This document shows positions 6,445 to 13,483 of a stretch of 38,091 nt of DNA, piece after piece. Origin of the DNA: a virus; the IMG/VR virus record IMGVR_UViG_3300022752_000181, positions 1 through 38,091 of that record; one strand, given 5' to 3'. Position 1 is the first letter of the stretch, and each line of letters opens with the position of its first letter. A model generated the notes under the pieces. The model had not been told where the DNA came from. It did not search any database and worked only from the letters and a program-made list of their open reading frames with translations. The translations under genes and the position numbers were made by a program.

Positions 6445-7460
6445 TTACAACTATTAATGGTGATATGCTAGATCAAGATAATGTAATTAAAGATAACAGC
6501 ATTGATCTCTTGTTAACTGATCCACCATATAATATATCAGAAGGAGGAGCTAAACCTGTTTGGATAGACAAGAAAACAGGAAAGAATAAAAGTAATATTC
6601 ATAGTCAAAAATTCAGTGAAAATTTTGATGATAACTGGGATGCTGTAGAACATGATGCTTTTTTATCTCAAATAGATAGTTGGACAAAATTCTGGTTTAA
6701 AAAATTAAGAAAAGGTGGATCATTTGCTATTTTTATCAGCGATAGATATGTTTCTTATCTTTGGACTGCGATGGAGCAAGCCGGATTTGAACCTAAAAGA
6801 GTTTGGACATGGAAGAAGCCTGCCGCCGTGCCCTTTAATAGAGAAGTAAATCCCGTAAGTGCCTGCGAGTATATACTTTTTGGAATTAAACCAAAAGGAA
6901 AACGAACTTTTAACGCTAATTCTCAAGAAGGTAGTATTGTAGAAAGATATGCCTCTGCTGATAAAATTAGTAGTATTATATATAAAATGGTAAAAGATAC
7001 TAGTGGTCCTTTAGACCTTGACAAAGTTTTTGAAGAGGCAAAAAAGGAATCATATAAAATGTTAAAAGACAGATCTAAAACTGATCATGGATTCATACAA
7101 TGTGTGATTCCAAATACGTTAACATATAGCGGTGGATTAGGAAAAAATAAAATACATCCTACTCAGAAACCAACTGAGGTATTAGAATACTTCATTGAAC
7201 TTTTAAGCAATCCTGGAGATAGTGTTTTAGATACTTTTGCTGGGTCTGGTTCAACTGGAGTTGCTTGTAATTCTACGAATAGAAAATGTATTTTAATTGA
7301 GAAAGACAATAAAATGTATCAACAAATGAAGGCAAGAATAGACGAACTGTCTAATCCTGCAGAACCTTCCCTACCTCTCCATCTATTTGAAACCGTGGAT
7401 GAGCGATCTTCTTACAAAATATTATCAGATAGATCAACAAGGGAACTCTTAATAAAATGA
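6441..7460 (+). CDS. DNA methyltransferase, beta class (N6-adenine or N4-cytosine)
   Basis: 339 residues. The catalytic motif DPPY is at residues 27-30 (LLTDPPYNISEGG), and the S-adenosylmethionine binding motif DTFAGSGSTGVAC follows near residue 262, with KIHPTQKP just before it. DPPY before FxGxG is the permuted order of beta-class amino-methyltransferases. The region between (about 40-220) would hold the target recognition domain, so the recognised base sequence cannot be read off. It transfers a methyl group from SAM to an exocyclic amino group in phage or host DNA. It shares a promoter with the upstream gene and may protect phage DNA from host restriction or act with its partner. Confidence 0.9.
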   Translation: MITTINGDMLDQDNVIKDNSIDLLLTDPPYNISEGGAKPVWIDKKTGKNKSNIHSQKFSENFDDNWDAVEHDAFLSQIDSWTKFWFKKLRKGGSFAIFISDRYVSYLWTAMEQAGFEPKRVWTWKKPAAVPFNREVNPVSACEYILFGIKPKGKRTFNANSQEGSIVERYASADKISSIIYKMVKDTSGPLDLDKVFEEAKKESYKMLKDRSKTDHGFIQCVIPNTLTYSGGLGKNKIHPTQKPTEVLEYFIELLSNPGDSVLDTFAGSGSTGVACNSTNRKCILIEKDNKMYQQMKARIDELSNPAEPSLPLHLFETVDERSSYKILSDRSTRELLIK

Positions 7461-7783
7461 AATACCGCAAGAAACCAGTAGTAATAGAAGCCATTGAATT
7501 CAAATATACAGCCGATGGTATAGTAGAACTCCGCGAGTTTGTAGGTAGTTCATTAGGTCAAATTAAAAAACACAGGCATCCAGATGCTCTAGCAGAAGCA
7601 GAAATTGGTACCTTAGAAGATGGTGTCCATCTTACCGTCAAGCACATCGCCACTGAAGGAGATTTTATCATTAAAGGTGTTCAAGGTGAGTTCTACGCCT
7701 GTAAGCCAGATATCTTTTGGCAAACCTACGATGCTGTTTTGGAGGCCGATGTGGTTGACTTAATCAATACAGATATCTTATAA
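7457..7783 (+). CDS. PGDYG-type phage protein
   Basis: 108 residues. The start MKYRKKPVVIEAIEF and the later GDFIIKGVQGEFYACKPDIF are the hallmark of a common small phage/prophage protein (PGDYG domain family) of unknown biochemical role. In this copy the motif reads EGDFIIKGV. It starts with an ATGA overlap to the methyltransferase gene but has a less AT-rich, more typical sequence, so the cassette boundary is probably here. The 3' end contains a promoter for the next gene. Confidence 0.85.
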   Translation: MKYRKKPVVIEAIEFKYTADGIVELREFVGSSLGQIKKHRHPDALAEAEIGTLEDGVHLTVKHIATEGDFIIKGVQGEFYACKPDIFWQTYDAVLEADVVDLINTDIL

Positions 7784-7784
7784 T
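7755..7784 (+). promoter_or_regulatory. Sigma70-type promoter upstream of the 7820 gene
   Basis: TTGACT (5 of 6 to consensus) at 7755-7760 and TATAAT at 7779-7784 are 18 bases apart. The expected start near 7791 leaves about 29 bases of leader with an AGGAGA ribosome binding site before the ATG at 7820. The promoter overlaps the end of the preceding gene. It lacks the inverted repeat seen at 5175. Confidence 0.65.
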
Positions 7785-7819
7785 AACACTTCCATTAACT
7801 ACTCAGGAGAAATCCTAAA

Positions 7820-8152
7820 ATGAGCAGGCTTGAATATTATCAACGTCCTTTGGTTGCTTTTGATCCGGAGGACGAAGATCATAGAGCATGGTTTCACGAA
7901 TTCCTTATTCGTAAAACTTGGGGTCGTTGTCCAGTTCGCTTTATCTGTCCAGATGAACACGGTCCAGAAGGTCTAGTAGGTGTTGTCATGCGACAATTAA
8001 TTGACTATTATACTAGACAAGAATTTGGCGACACACCAAAGACTGAAGGCATAGTTTTAAAAACTCATGTTCCACGAAAACCTAAATGTGTTGAAATGGA
8101 TCTCAAATTACTAGCACACAAATCAACTCATCTACAAGAGGAATTAAAATGA
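7820..8152 (+). CDS. 110-residue conserved phage hypothetical protein
   Basis: Begins MSRLEYYQRPLVAFDPEDED and continues with HRAWFHEFLIRKTWGRCPVRF and two Cys residues close together (GRCPVRFIC). EEL near the end overlaps the next gene by 4 bases. The composition is typical of a soluble phage protein. I recognise the type from T4-like marine phages but not a function. It has its own promoter and a good AGGAGA site. Confidence 0.75.
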   Translation: MSRLEYYQRPLVAFDPEDEDHRAWFHEFLIRKTWGRCPVRFICPDEHGPEGLVGVVMRQLIDYYTRQEFGDTPKTEGIVLKTHVPRKPKCVEMDLKLLAHKSTHLQEELK

Positions 8153-8535
8153 CTACAATGAAAATTAAACAAGATGTGAGACCAGATAGCAAAACATTTA
8201 TTAAAATAAGAACTGAATTCGAAGGATATCATTATTATCCTAAAGCAGGAGAAATTGATAATAGAATTAAGTTTTTAGAAAATGAACATCGGCATATCTT
8301 CAAAATTGAAGTTAAAATCTCTGTTACCCATCTAGATCGAGAACTAGAATTTTTCTTAGTTAAATGGGCCCTACAAGACTTTATTAAATCAGGTAATCAA
8401 AATCATAAATCTTGTGAAATGATTGCTACTGATATTTTAGAAAATCATCTATTACCTACTTACGGAGAAAGATATTATGAAGTAGTTGTTTCTGAGGACG
8501 GGGAATCAGATGGCATTATTGAATACAAACCTTAA
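8149..8535 (+). CDS. QueD-like (6-carboxytetrahydropterin synthase fold) protein, divergent
   Basis: 128 residues. FEGYHYYP (H28) and NEHRHIF (H47 and H49) are placed like the zinc-binding histidines of QueD/6-pyruvoyltetrahydropterin synthases (H, then H-x-H). SCEMIATDILENHL and VVVSEDGESDGI correspond to the conserved Glu helix and the C-terminal E-x-x-x strand. The catalytic Cys that normally precedes H-x-H is absent (the site reads IKFLENEHRH), so the classical reaction is doubtful. The fold is inferred from spacing and order of motifs, not from a search. QueE is encoded 3 kb downstream, but they are not in one operon. It might bind a deazapurine or pterin precursor. Confidence 0.6.
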   Translation: MTTMKIKQDVRPDSKTFIKIRTEFEGYHYYPKAGEIDNRIKFLENEHRHIFKIEVKISVTHLDRELEFFLVKWALQDFIKSGNQNHKSCEMIATDILENHLLPTYGERYYEVVVSEDGESDGIIEYKP

Positions 8536-8566
8536 ACATTATTAACCACATAGGAAATTAGATATT

Positions 8567-8797
8567 ATGGCATTGCCAAGTTTTATTACTCGCACCCTTG
8601 TTATGAAACCAGAAGTCACCAAAATCTTCAATGATCTAGAAGCATGGCACGATCATTGTAGGTTTGAAATGATTGATTTCAATCCAGCACATCTATACAA
8701 ATCCAAAGAGTATAAAGATTGGGCAAGAGGCAACAATAAAAATGATCGCAAACAGCATCGCCCTTATCGCAATAACAAGCACAAAGAGGCAAAATGA
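8567..8797 (+). CDS. 76-residue basic phage protein
   Basis: Starts MALPSFITRTLVMKPEVTKI, then NDLEAWHDHCRFEMIDFNPA and a highly basic tail (GNNKNDRKQHRPYRNNKHKE). Such a tail suggests nucleic-acid binding, but that is an inference from charge alone. It overlaps the downstream glycosyltransferase gene by 4 bases (ATGA). The site AGGA is about 12 bases upstream of the ATG. No function recognised; similar short proteins occur in marine myoviruses. Confidence 0.75.
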   Translation: MALPSFITRTLVMKPEVTKIFNDLEAWHDHCRFEMIDFNPAHLYKSKEYKDWARGNNKNDRKQHRPYRNNKHKEAK

Positions 8798-9894
8798 CTG
8801 TCTATCTCGTAGATCTAGAAGCAGTAGAAACTCGTTATACAGCACAATGGAAAAATCATGTTCCCAAAATTCTTAAAGAACAAGGACACCAAGTTCATGT
8901 TATCTCTGGTCCTGAAGATATTCCTAGTGCCACTACTCCTGGTGCCTTTCTTAACTTTGGGGGGACTAATATCTATAAGTCTCGCCAAGTTGAAGAGATT
9001 GCTCGTCTTTTTACCACCGGAGCCATTAATCCCAACGACCATTTTGTTTTTACTGATAGTTGGCACCCAGGGATTATAAACTTAAAATACATGAGCAGCC
9101 TCCTTGGCATTCCAGTTAAGATACATGCTCTTTGGCATGCAGGATCATACGACCCTCACGACTTCCTAGGACGTCTTATTGGGGATGCTCCTTGGGTAAG
9201 ACATGCTGAGAAATCATTCTTTCATGCCATAGACCATAATTACTTTGCCACAGACTTTCATATTGAAATGTTTATGCGTAATCTTCTTAACAATGGCATG
9301 GAAACTGAAAACCCGTGGTTTGAAGAAGACGTTCATGACGTATTGGCAGGTAAATTTCCAAAGATAGTTAGGTCAGGTTGGCCCATGGAATATATGGCAG
9401 ACACGCTCAGTCCATATAAGGGTAAGAGAAAGCGTGACCTAATCTTGTTTCCACATCGTATAGCACCAGAGAAACAGGTCGAAATTTTTAAAGATCTCGA
9501 ATTACTATTACCTCAATATCAGTTTGTAATTTGTCAAGAAAAGTCTTTGACTAAGGACGAGTACCACAGTTTATTGGGAGAGGCTAAGATTGTGTTTTCA
9601 GCCAACCTACAGGAAACATTGGGTATTAGTTGTTATGAGGGTGCCTTGTTGGATGCCATACCAGTAGTGCCAGATAGACTAAGTTATAGGGAAATGTATT
9701 ATGAGGGGTTTAAGTATCCCAGTAAATGGACTGAAAGTTGGGACAGGTATCAGATCTACAAAGCAGAACTTTGTCATCATATCATTGTTACCATGACACA
9801 TTATGAAAAACGTGTATCCCAAGTTCAGAAACAAACAGAAGATCTAACCAAGAGATTTTTCTCATGTCAAGCACTACTAGACAACTTGAACTAA
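8794..9894 (+). CDS. GT-B type glycosyltransferase
   Basis: 366 residues. The C-terminal half has the family 4-like nucleotide-sugar domain: LILFPHRIAPEKQVEIFKDL, the strand QYQFVICQE, then ETLGISCYEGALLDAIPVVP, where the conserved Glu-x-x-G/Glu loop would bind the donor phosphate and sugar. The N-terminal half carries the acceptor domain (HVISGPEDIP, FVFTDSWHPGIIN). No signal or membrane segment. The likely role is transfer of a sugar to DNA bases, phage proteins or host polysaccharide; the substrate is not evident. It is translationally coupled to the small basic gene in front. Confidence 0.78.
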   Translation: MTVYLVDLEAVETRYTAQWKNHVPKILKEQGHQVHVISGPEDIPSATTPGAFLNFGGTNIYKSRQVEEIARLFTTGAINPNDHFVFTDSWHPGIINLKYMSSLLGIPVKIHALWHAGSYDPHDFLGRLIGDAPWVRHAEKSFFHAIDHNYFATDFHIEMFMRNLLNNGMETENPWFEEDVHDVLAGKFPKIVRSGWPMEYMADTLSPYKGKRKRDLILFPHRIAPEKQVEIFKDLELLLPQYQFVICQEKSLTKDEYHSLLGEAKIVFSANLQETLGISCYEGALLDAIPVVPDRLSYREMYYEGFKYPSKWTESWDRYQIYKAELCHHIIVTMTHYEKRVSQVQKQTEDLTKRFFSCQALLDNLN

Positions 9895-9923
9895 ATGACA
9901 ACATTCGATTTTGAGAAAATAAA

Positions 9924-10091
9924 ATGAAAATAGGCAGTAAGTGGTATGGCAGCAATGGAGATATGTTTGAAATAGATGATATTAGAGTAATACTGGGTGA
10001 AACCTGGGTATTTTACACTAATACTTTTACAATGAAATCTTATAATTGTTTAAAAGGCGCTTTTGTTCTTAGGTTTAGGCAAATTTCGTAA
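9924..10091 (+). CDS. 55-residue phage protein, MKIGSKWYG type
   Basis: MKIGSKWYGSNGDMFEIDDI, then a strand-rich middle (ETWVFYTN) and the end AFVLRFRQIS. I know the pattern (a small beta-strand protein ending in x-F-x-x-R-F-R) from many phages, without assigned function. It looks like a small barrel of about four strands. The last 17 bases overlap the 3' end of the convergent radical SAM gene on the other strand. Confidence 0.7.
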   Translation: MKIGSKWYGSNGDMFEIDDIRVILGETWVFYTNTFTMKSYNCLKGAFVLRFRQIS

Positions 10092-10932
10092 TCTGTTGAT
10101 CATCAGAATTAACACAGGCTAACATTTTGCAAATTGATGCTTGTGTAGGAAAATTTAAATCATTCCATATATTGCCTAAATGTGTGTTATTACAGGCACT
10201 ACCTGATACCCAACCGTTATAACTGATAAACAATCTTTCTATTCCTGTATTACATAGTTTTCCTGTAAAGCTTGGATTTATTTTTATTTGCTCTTCAAAC
10301 CTTTGAGAAAATGTTGTATTTTCTAAATGCTCAATATCATCTACTAATTGTTGTCCTCTCAACCTGAATAATTGTTCTTTTGTATACTGGTATATTCCAA
10401 CCGTTTGACTAGCCTCTTTGTACAATTCTATTTTGTTTACTTTAATGTCCAACTCGTTTTCTAAACTTTCAGCCTGATTTAAATCTATATCAAAAAAATC
10501 AGGACGTATAGGTTTTATTACATTTATATTTTTATTATTTTTTTGAAATGTTTGAATTATATACTTTATTAAATTAGGGTTTTGCCAATAATGATAAGTT
10601 AAATTTATTTGATCAACATTTGGTTCAATTGCCCACCAATCTAACCATTGATAACCACCATTTGTGTTTAAAGTAATATGTCCTTTATGGTCTTTGCAAG
10701 TTTTTAGAATTTTTACAAATCCGTCAATTTCTAAAGGTTCTCCCCCATCGAATACCCAATTAATAGAGTATTTTAACGACTCAAAATGATCTATTAACAA
10801 TTTAAATTTTTCTAAATACTGTTCTATAGATCTATTTTTTTCACCGTTCCAAAAATGAGAAGGACAATACGTGCATTTAGCAGAACAATAATTATGAAGA
10901 TTCCAATGAATTTTAGTGATAAGTGTTGACAT
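10075..10932 (-). CDS. Radical SAM enzyme with SPASM-like C-terminal Cys region
   Basis: 285 residues on the minus strand, the only such gene within the plus-strand block. The radical SAM iron-sulfur motif C16-x3-C20-x2-C23 (CSAKCTYC) is intact, followed by FDGGEPLE for SAM binding. The C-terminus has four more cysteines (C227, C247, C268, C273) around GWVSGSACNNTHLGNIW, a layout like the auxiliary-cluster SPASM/twitch domains of peptide- and protein-modifying enzymes. No precursor peptide gene was seen next to it. It is divergent from, and shares a 44-base intergenic region with, a 2OG-Fe(II) oxygenase gene. The substrate is unknown; the target could be a peptide, protein or nucleotide. Confidence 0.85.
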   Translation of the reverse strand: MSTLITKIHWNLHNYCSAKCTYCPSHFWNGEKNRSIEQYLEKFKLLIDHFESLKYSINWVFDGGEPLEIDGFVKILKTCKDHKGHITLNTNGGYQWLDWWAIEPNVDQINLTYHYWQNPNLIKYIIQTFQKNNKNINVIKPIRPDFFDIDLNQAESLENELDIKVNKIELYKEASQTVGIYQYTKEQLFRLRGQQLVDDIEHLENTTFSQRFEEQIKINPSFTGKLCNTGIERLFISYNGWVSGSACNNTHLGNIWNDLNFPTQASICKMLACVNSDDQQITKFA

Positions 10933-10954
10933 AAAAAAATATTTATTTTATACT
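10926..10954 (+). promoter_or_regulatory. Strong promoter in the divergent intergenic region
   Basis: TTGACA at 10926-10931 (overlapping the start codon of the minus-strand radical SAM gene) and TATACT at 10949-10954 are 17 bases apart. Transcription would start near 10961 and read the oxygenase gene at 10977. Strong use of this promoter would also interfere with initiation of the radical SAM gene. Confidence 0.7.
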
Positions 10955-10976
10955 GTGTAAAGGATATTTAAAATAT

Positions 10977-11567
10977 ATGAAATATAATTATCATTGGTAT
11001 ATAAACGAAAACTACAAAGACCCAAGTTTTGCATGGCAAGACCTATTAACCAAAGAAGAATGCGATCAAGTTATAGATTTAGGACTAAACAACCCCATTC
11101 CTATGTCTATTGGAAAAACTGGTAATGAACAAACAACAGTTGATGATAGAAAATCTAAAATTACTTGGATGCCTATACTAGATAATAACCATTGGCTGTT
11201 TGAAAAAATTGTTAGGGCAATAAACTACCAAAATAAGAAATGGTGGAATTATGATTTAGACTTTATCGAATCTTTACAATTTACAGAATACGATTCATCC
11301 TATTCAGGATATTATAAAGCTCATACTGATACAATGTATATTCAAAGATTTTCTAGAAAGCTTTCTTTTACTATTCAATTATCCGATCCTACTACATACG
11401 AGGGAGGAGATTTAAAAATCTTCAAATCAGAAGTAAGTGAAGAAACAATTAAAACGCAAGGAACAATAATCTTCTTTCCTAGTTTTACACTACACGAAGT
11501 TACACCGGTGACAAATGGAACTAGATATAGTCTTGTCGGTTGGGTCGTTGGTCCAAAATTTAAATAA
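10977..11567 (+). CDS. 2OG-Fe(II) oxygenase (prolyl 4-hydroxylase/PiuC-like)
   Basis: 196 residues with the iron-binding triad H116-x-D118 (YYKAHTDTM) and H173 (FTLHEVTP). R183 (NGTRYSLVGWVVG) is positioned to bind 2-oxoglutarate. The sequence between (SFTIQLSDPTTYEGGDLKI) is the typical double-stranded beta-helix core. It should use O2 and 2-oxoglutarate to hydroxylate a protein side chain or small molecule; similar genes are widespread in cyanophages and pelagiphages with unsettled targets. It has its own promoter and is AT-rich relative to the QueE gene that follows 24 bases later. Confidence 0.88.
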   Translation: MKYNYHWYINENYKDPSFAWQDLLTKEECDQVIDLGLNNPIPMSIGKTGNEQTTVDDRKSKITWMPILDNNHWLFEKIVRAINYQNKKWWNYDLDFIESLQFTEYDSSYSGYYKAHTDTMYIQRFSRKLSFTIQLSDPTTYEGGDLKIFKSEVSEETIKTQGTIIFFPSFTLHEVTPVTNGTRYSLVGWVVGPKFK

Positions 11568-11590
11568 AAATTTACTAATTTAAAATAAAC

Positions 11591-12448
11591 ATGAGCAAAA
11601 TTAAAATATCAGAATTATTTTATTCAATCCAAGGCGAGGGTCGCTATATGGGTGTACCCTCAGTATTTCTACGTACATTCGGTTGCAATTTTACCTGCGA
11701 CGGATTTGGCATGCCTAGAGGAGAATTATCAAATGAACGGAACTTGGCTGCAGATAGGATTATCCAGTTTAAGCAATATAGAGATCTTCCACTTGTTCAT
11801 ACCGGTTGCGATAGTTACGCTAGTTGGGATCCTCGGTTCAAAGACTTTTCACCAGTTCTTACAACAGATGCGATTGCGGAGGCAATCATCGAAACACTCC
11901 CATACAAAAGATGGATGAGAGAACATCTGGTAATTACAGGTGGGGAGCCTTTGCTGAGTTGGCAACGAGCATACCCTGATCTACTAAATCATCCTAAAAT
12001 GGATGAACTCAGGGAAATTACTTTCGAGACCAACGGCACTCAACGCCTTACTCCTGACTTCAAAGCATATCTACAAGAATGGCGGTGGAAGCATGAAGGA
12101 TTTATTGACAGACAAATTACTTTCAGTGTTAGTGCTAAACTTCCTGGTAGTGGTGAAAAGTGGGAAGAAGCAATCAAACCCGATGTGGTCTGTGATTATG
12201 AATCAGTAGGTTGGACCTATCTCAAATTCGTAGTTGCCACACAAGAAGACATTCAAGATGCTCTCAAAGCCACAATGGAATATCGTGATGCAGGGTTTGA
12301 AGGTGAAGTCTATATGATGCCAGTCGGTGGCGTAGAGAGTGTCTATAGTATGAATAATAAGAACGTGGCCTTGGCCTGTATGAAATATGGTATAAGATAT
12401 AGCGATCGACTACAGGTGCCTCTATTTAAAAACGAATGGGGAACTTAA
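11591..12448 (+). CDS. queE: 7-carboxy-7-deazaguanine synthase, QueE type (radical SAM)
   Basis: 285 residues. ISELFYSIQGEGRYMGVPS is the signature QueE start (substrate-binding Gln-Gly-Glu-Gly), followed by FLRTFGCNFTC and LVITGGEPLLSWQ for SAM. QueE converts 6-carboxytetrahydropterin to 7-carboxy-7-deazaguanine, the precursor of preQ0, queuosine and phage deazapurine DNA. The cluster cysteines appear as C32-x3-C36 and then only C73 (VHTGCDSYASWD). The usual third Cys two residues later is displaced by an insertion of about 36 residues, a layout I associate with marine phage QueE forms. No ribosome binding site is evident. QueC, FolE and a DNA transglycosylase are not in this window. Confidence 0.88.
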   Translation: MSKIKISELFYSIQGEGRYMGVPSVFLRTFGCNFTCDGFGMPRGELSNERNLAADRIIQFKQYRDLPLVHTGCDSYASWDPRFKDFSPVLTTDAIAEAIIETLPYKRWMREHLVITGGEPLLSWQRAYPDLLNHPKMDELREITFETNGTQRLTPDFKAYLQEWRWKHEGFIDRQITFSVSAKLPGSGEKWEEAIKPDVVCDYESVGWTYLKFVVATQEDIQDALKATMEYRDAGFEGEVYMMPVGGVESVYSMNNKNVALACMKYGIRYSDRLQVPLFKNEWGT

Positions 12449-12452
12449 TTCA

Positions 12453-13007
12453 ATGTTAAAATATTATGACCATTTATTAACAGAAGATGAATGTAAAGAA
12501 ATAAAAGATGAATTTTTGTTGTACTTTCAAAAAAACCTATGTAGACATGAATTAGGAGGAGGAGATTTAAAAAATTCATATGGATATTTTAATCTTCCAA
12601 CTTGTTTAAAATATACGTCAAAAATAGAAAACCGTATCAAAAACGATTATGGAAAAAATATTGTTTTTGTCAACAACTATATTAGAGTGTATCTAAATGA
12701 TTCAACAATGGGTCTACACGTTGATAGAGATAATTTGCAAATAACTTTATCTCTTAATATTTTTTCAAATTTAGATTTTGACTATCCTTTATATATATCG
12801 AATACTGAACTAAACCCAGCACATCTACACAATTTATATAATACAAAAGTAGCTGAAATTTATAAAAAAGATTTTACATCTTGGAATACACTAACTGGGT
12901 CTGGTGTGGCTTGCTTGGCACAAAAATATCCTCACTGGCGAGACGATCTCTTCTGTAGAGACGATCAAATGATGATACAGGCATTCTTCCATTGGCACTA
13001 CCTATGA
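12453..13007 (+). CDS. Second 2OG-Fe(II) oxygenase-like protein
   Basis: 184 residues. The iron-binding H89-x-D91 lies in GLHVDRDNLQITLSLNI, after the strand VNNYIRVYLN. A distal His, probably H161, lies in LAQKYPHWRDDL near the C-terminus. This fits the 2-oxoglutarate oxygenase fold, but the distal His and the 2OG-binding basic residue are less certain than in 10977-11567. The two proteins are not close copies. It follows QueE with a 4-base gap and overlaps the next gene by ATGA. AT-rich codon use like the first oxygenase. Confidence 0.7.
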   Translation: MLKYYDHLLTEDECKEIKDEFLLYFQKNLCRHELGGGDLKNSYGYFNLPTCLKYTSKIENRIKNDYGKNIVFVNNYIRVYLNDSTMGLHVDRDNLQITLSLNIFSNLDFDYPLYISNTELNPAHLHNLYNTKVAEIYKKDFTSWNTLTGSGVACLAQKYPHWRDDLFCRDDQMMIQAFFHWHYL

Positions 13008-13483
13008 AAACTTTTTTAAGAAAAATATTTGGCATTGAAGAAATGGAAAAGGCCTTGGCCGAAACCATTAGACTTCAAATGGAAGCACAGGCTAAGATAC
13101 AGGCCGTAGAAGTAGAAAAACAACTCCTACTTAATCAGGCTGCTCAAGAACTAGCAGAAGCAGAGGAAGCTAAGCGAATATCCAAATTAAGTCCAAAACA
13201 ACTAGCCACTGAACGCAAAGAACCGTGGGTTCAAGTATTAGAAACTCACGTTAATAAAGATAATTTAAGAAACGGATTTTTTGAACTTGACTGGAATGAA
13301 TATTTTGTTGTACAATTACGTGAAGCAGGATTCAAAGGAGAAACTGAAGAAGAAATTGTCGACTCTTGGTTCAGTGAACTTTGTAGAAATGTTGGGTCAG
13401 AATCCGGCGTAGATATGGAACGTCGTGGTTCTGGTTATGTTAATCGTGCTCTCCGTGATGACGGGAAAACTGAGGTATCATGA
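13004..13483 (+). CDS. Conserved phage protein with N-terminal coiled coil
   Basis: 159 residues from the ATG at 13004, which overlaps the previous stop as ATGA; an in-frame TTG at 12992 is less likely. Residues about 11-65 form a long Glu/Ala/Gln-rich helix (MEKALAETIRLQMEAQAKIQ and onward), likely a coiled coil. After that comes a globular part with NGFFELDWNEYFVVQL and IVDSWFSELCRNVG. The pattern is familiar from T4-like marine phages, with no known function. It lies in front of the RNase H gene and overlaps it by 4 bases. Confidence 0.78.
   Translation: MKTFLRKIFGIEEMEKALAETIRLQMEAQAKIQAVEVEKQLLLNQAAQELAEAEEAKRISKLSPKQLATERKEPWVQVLETHVNKDNLRNGFFELDWNEYFVVQLREAGFKGETEEEIVDSWFSELCRNVGSESGVDMERRGSGYVNRALRDDGKTEVS

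Noticed and set aside
10075-10932. Radical SAM gene as part of a RiPP (peptide maturation) locus
   Set aside because: No short precursor-peptide gene or leader motif was seen next to it. The small gene at 9924-10091 is a conserved phage type with a different distribution of residues. The idea is kept only as one option in the findings.
10940-10947. NATAAATA-type late promoter on the minus strand for the radical SAM gene
   Set aside because: The motif (minus-strand AATAAATA) is only 8 bases from the start codon, leaving almost no leader, and the region is simple AT-rich DNA.
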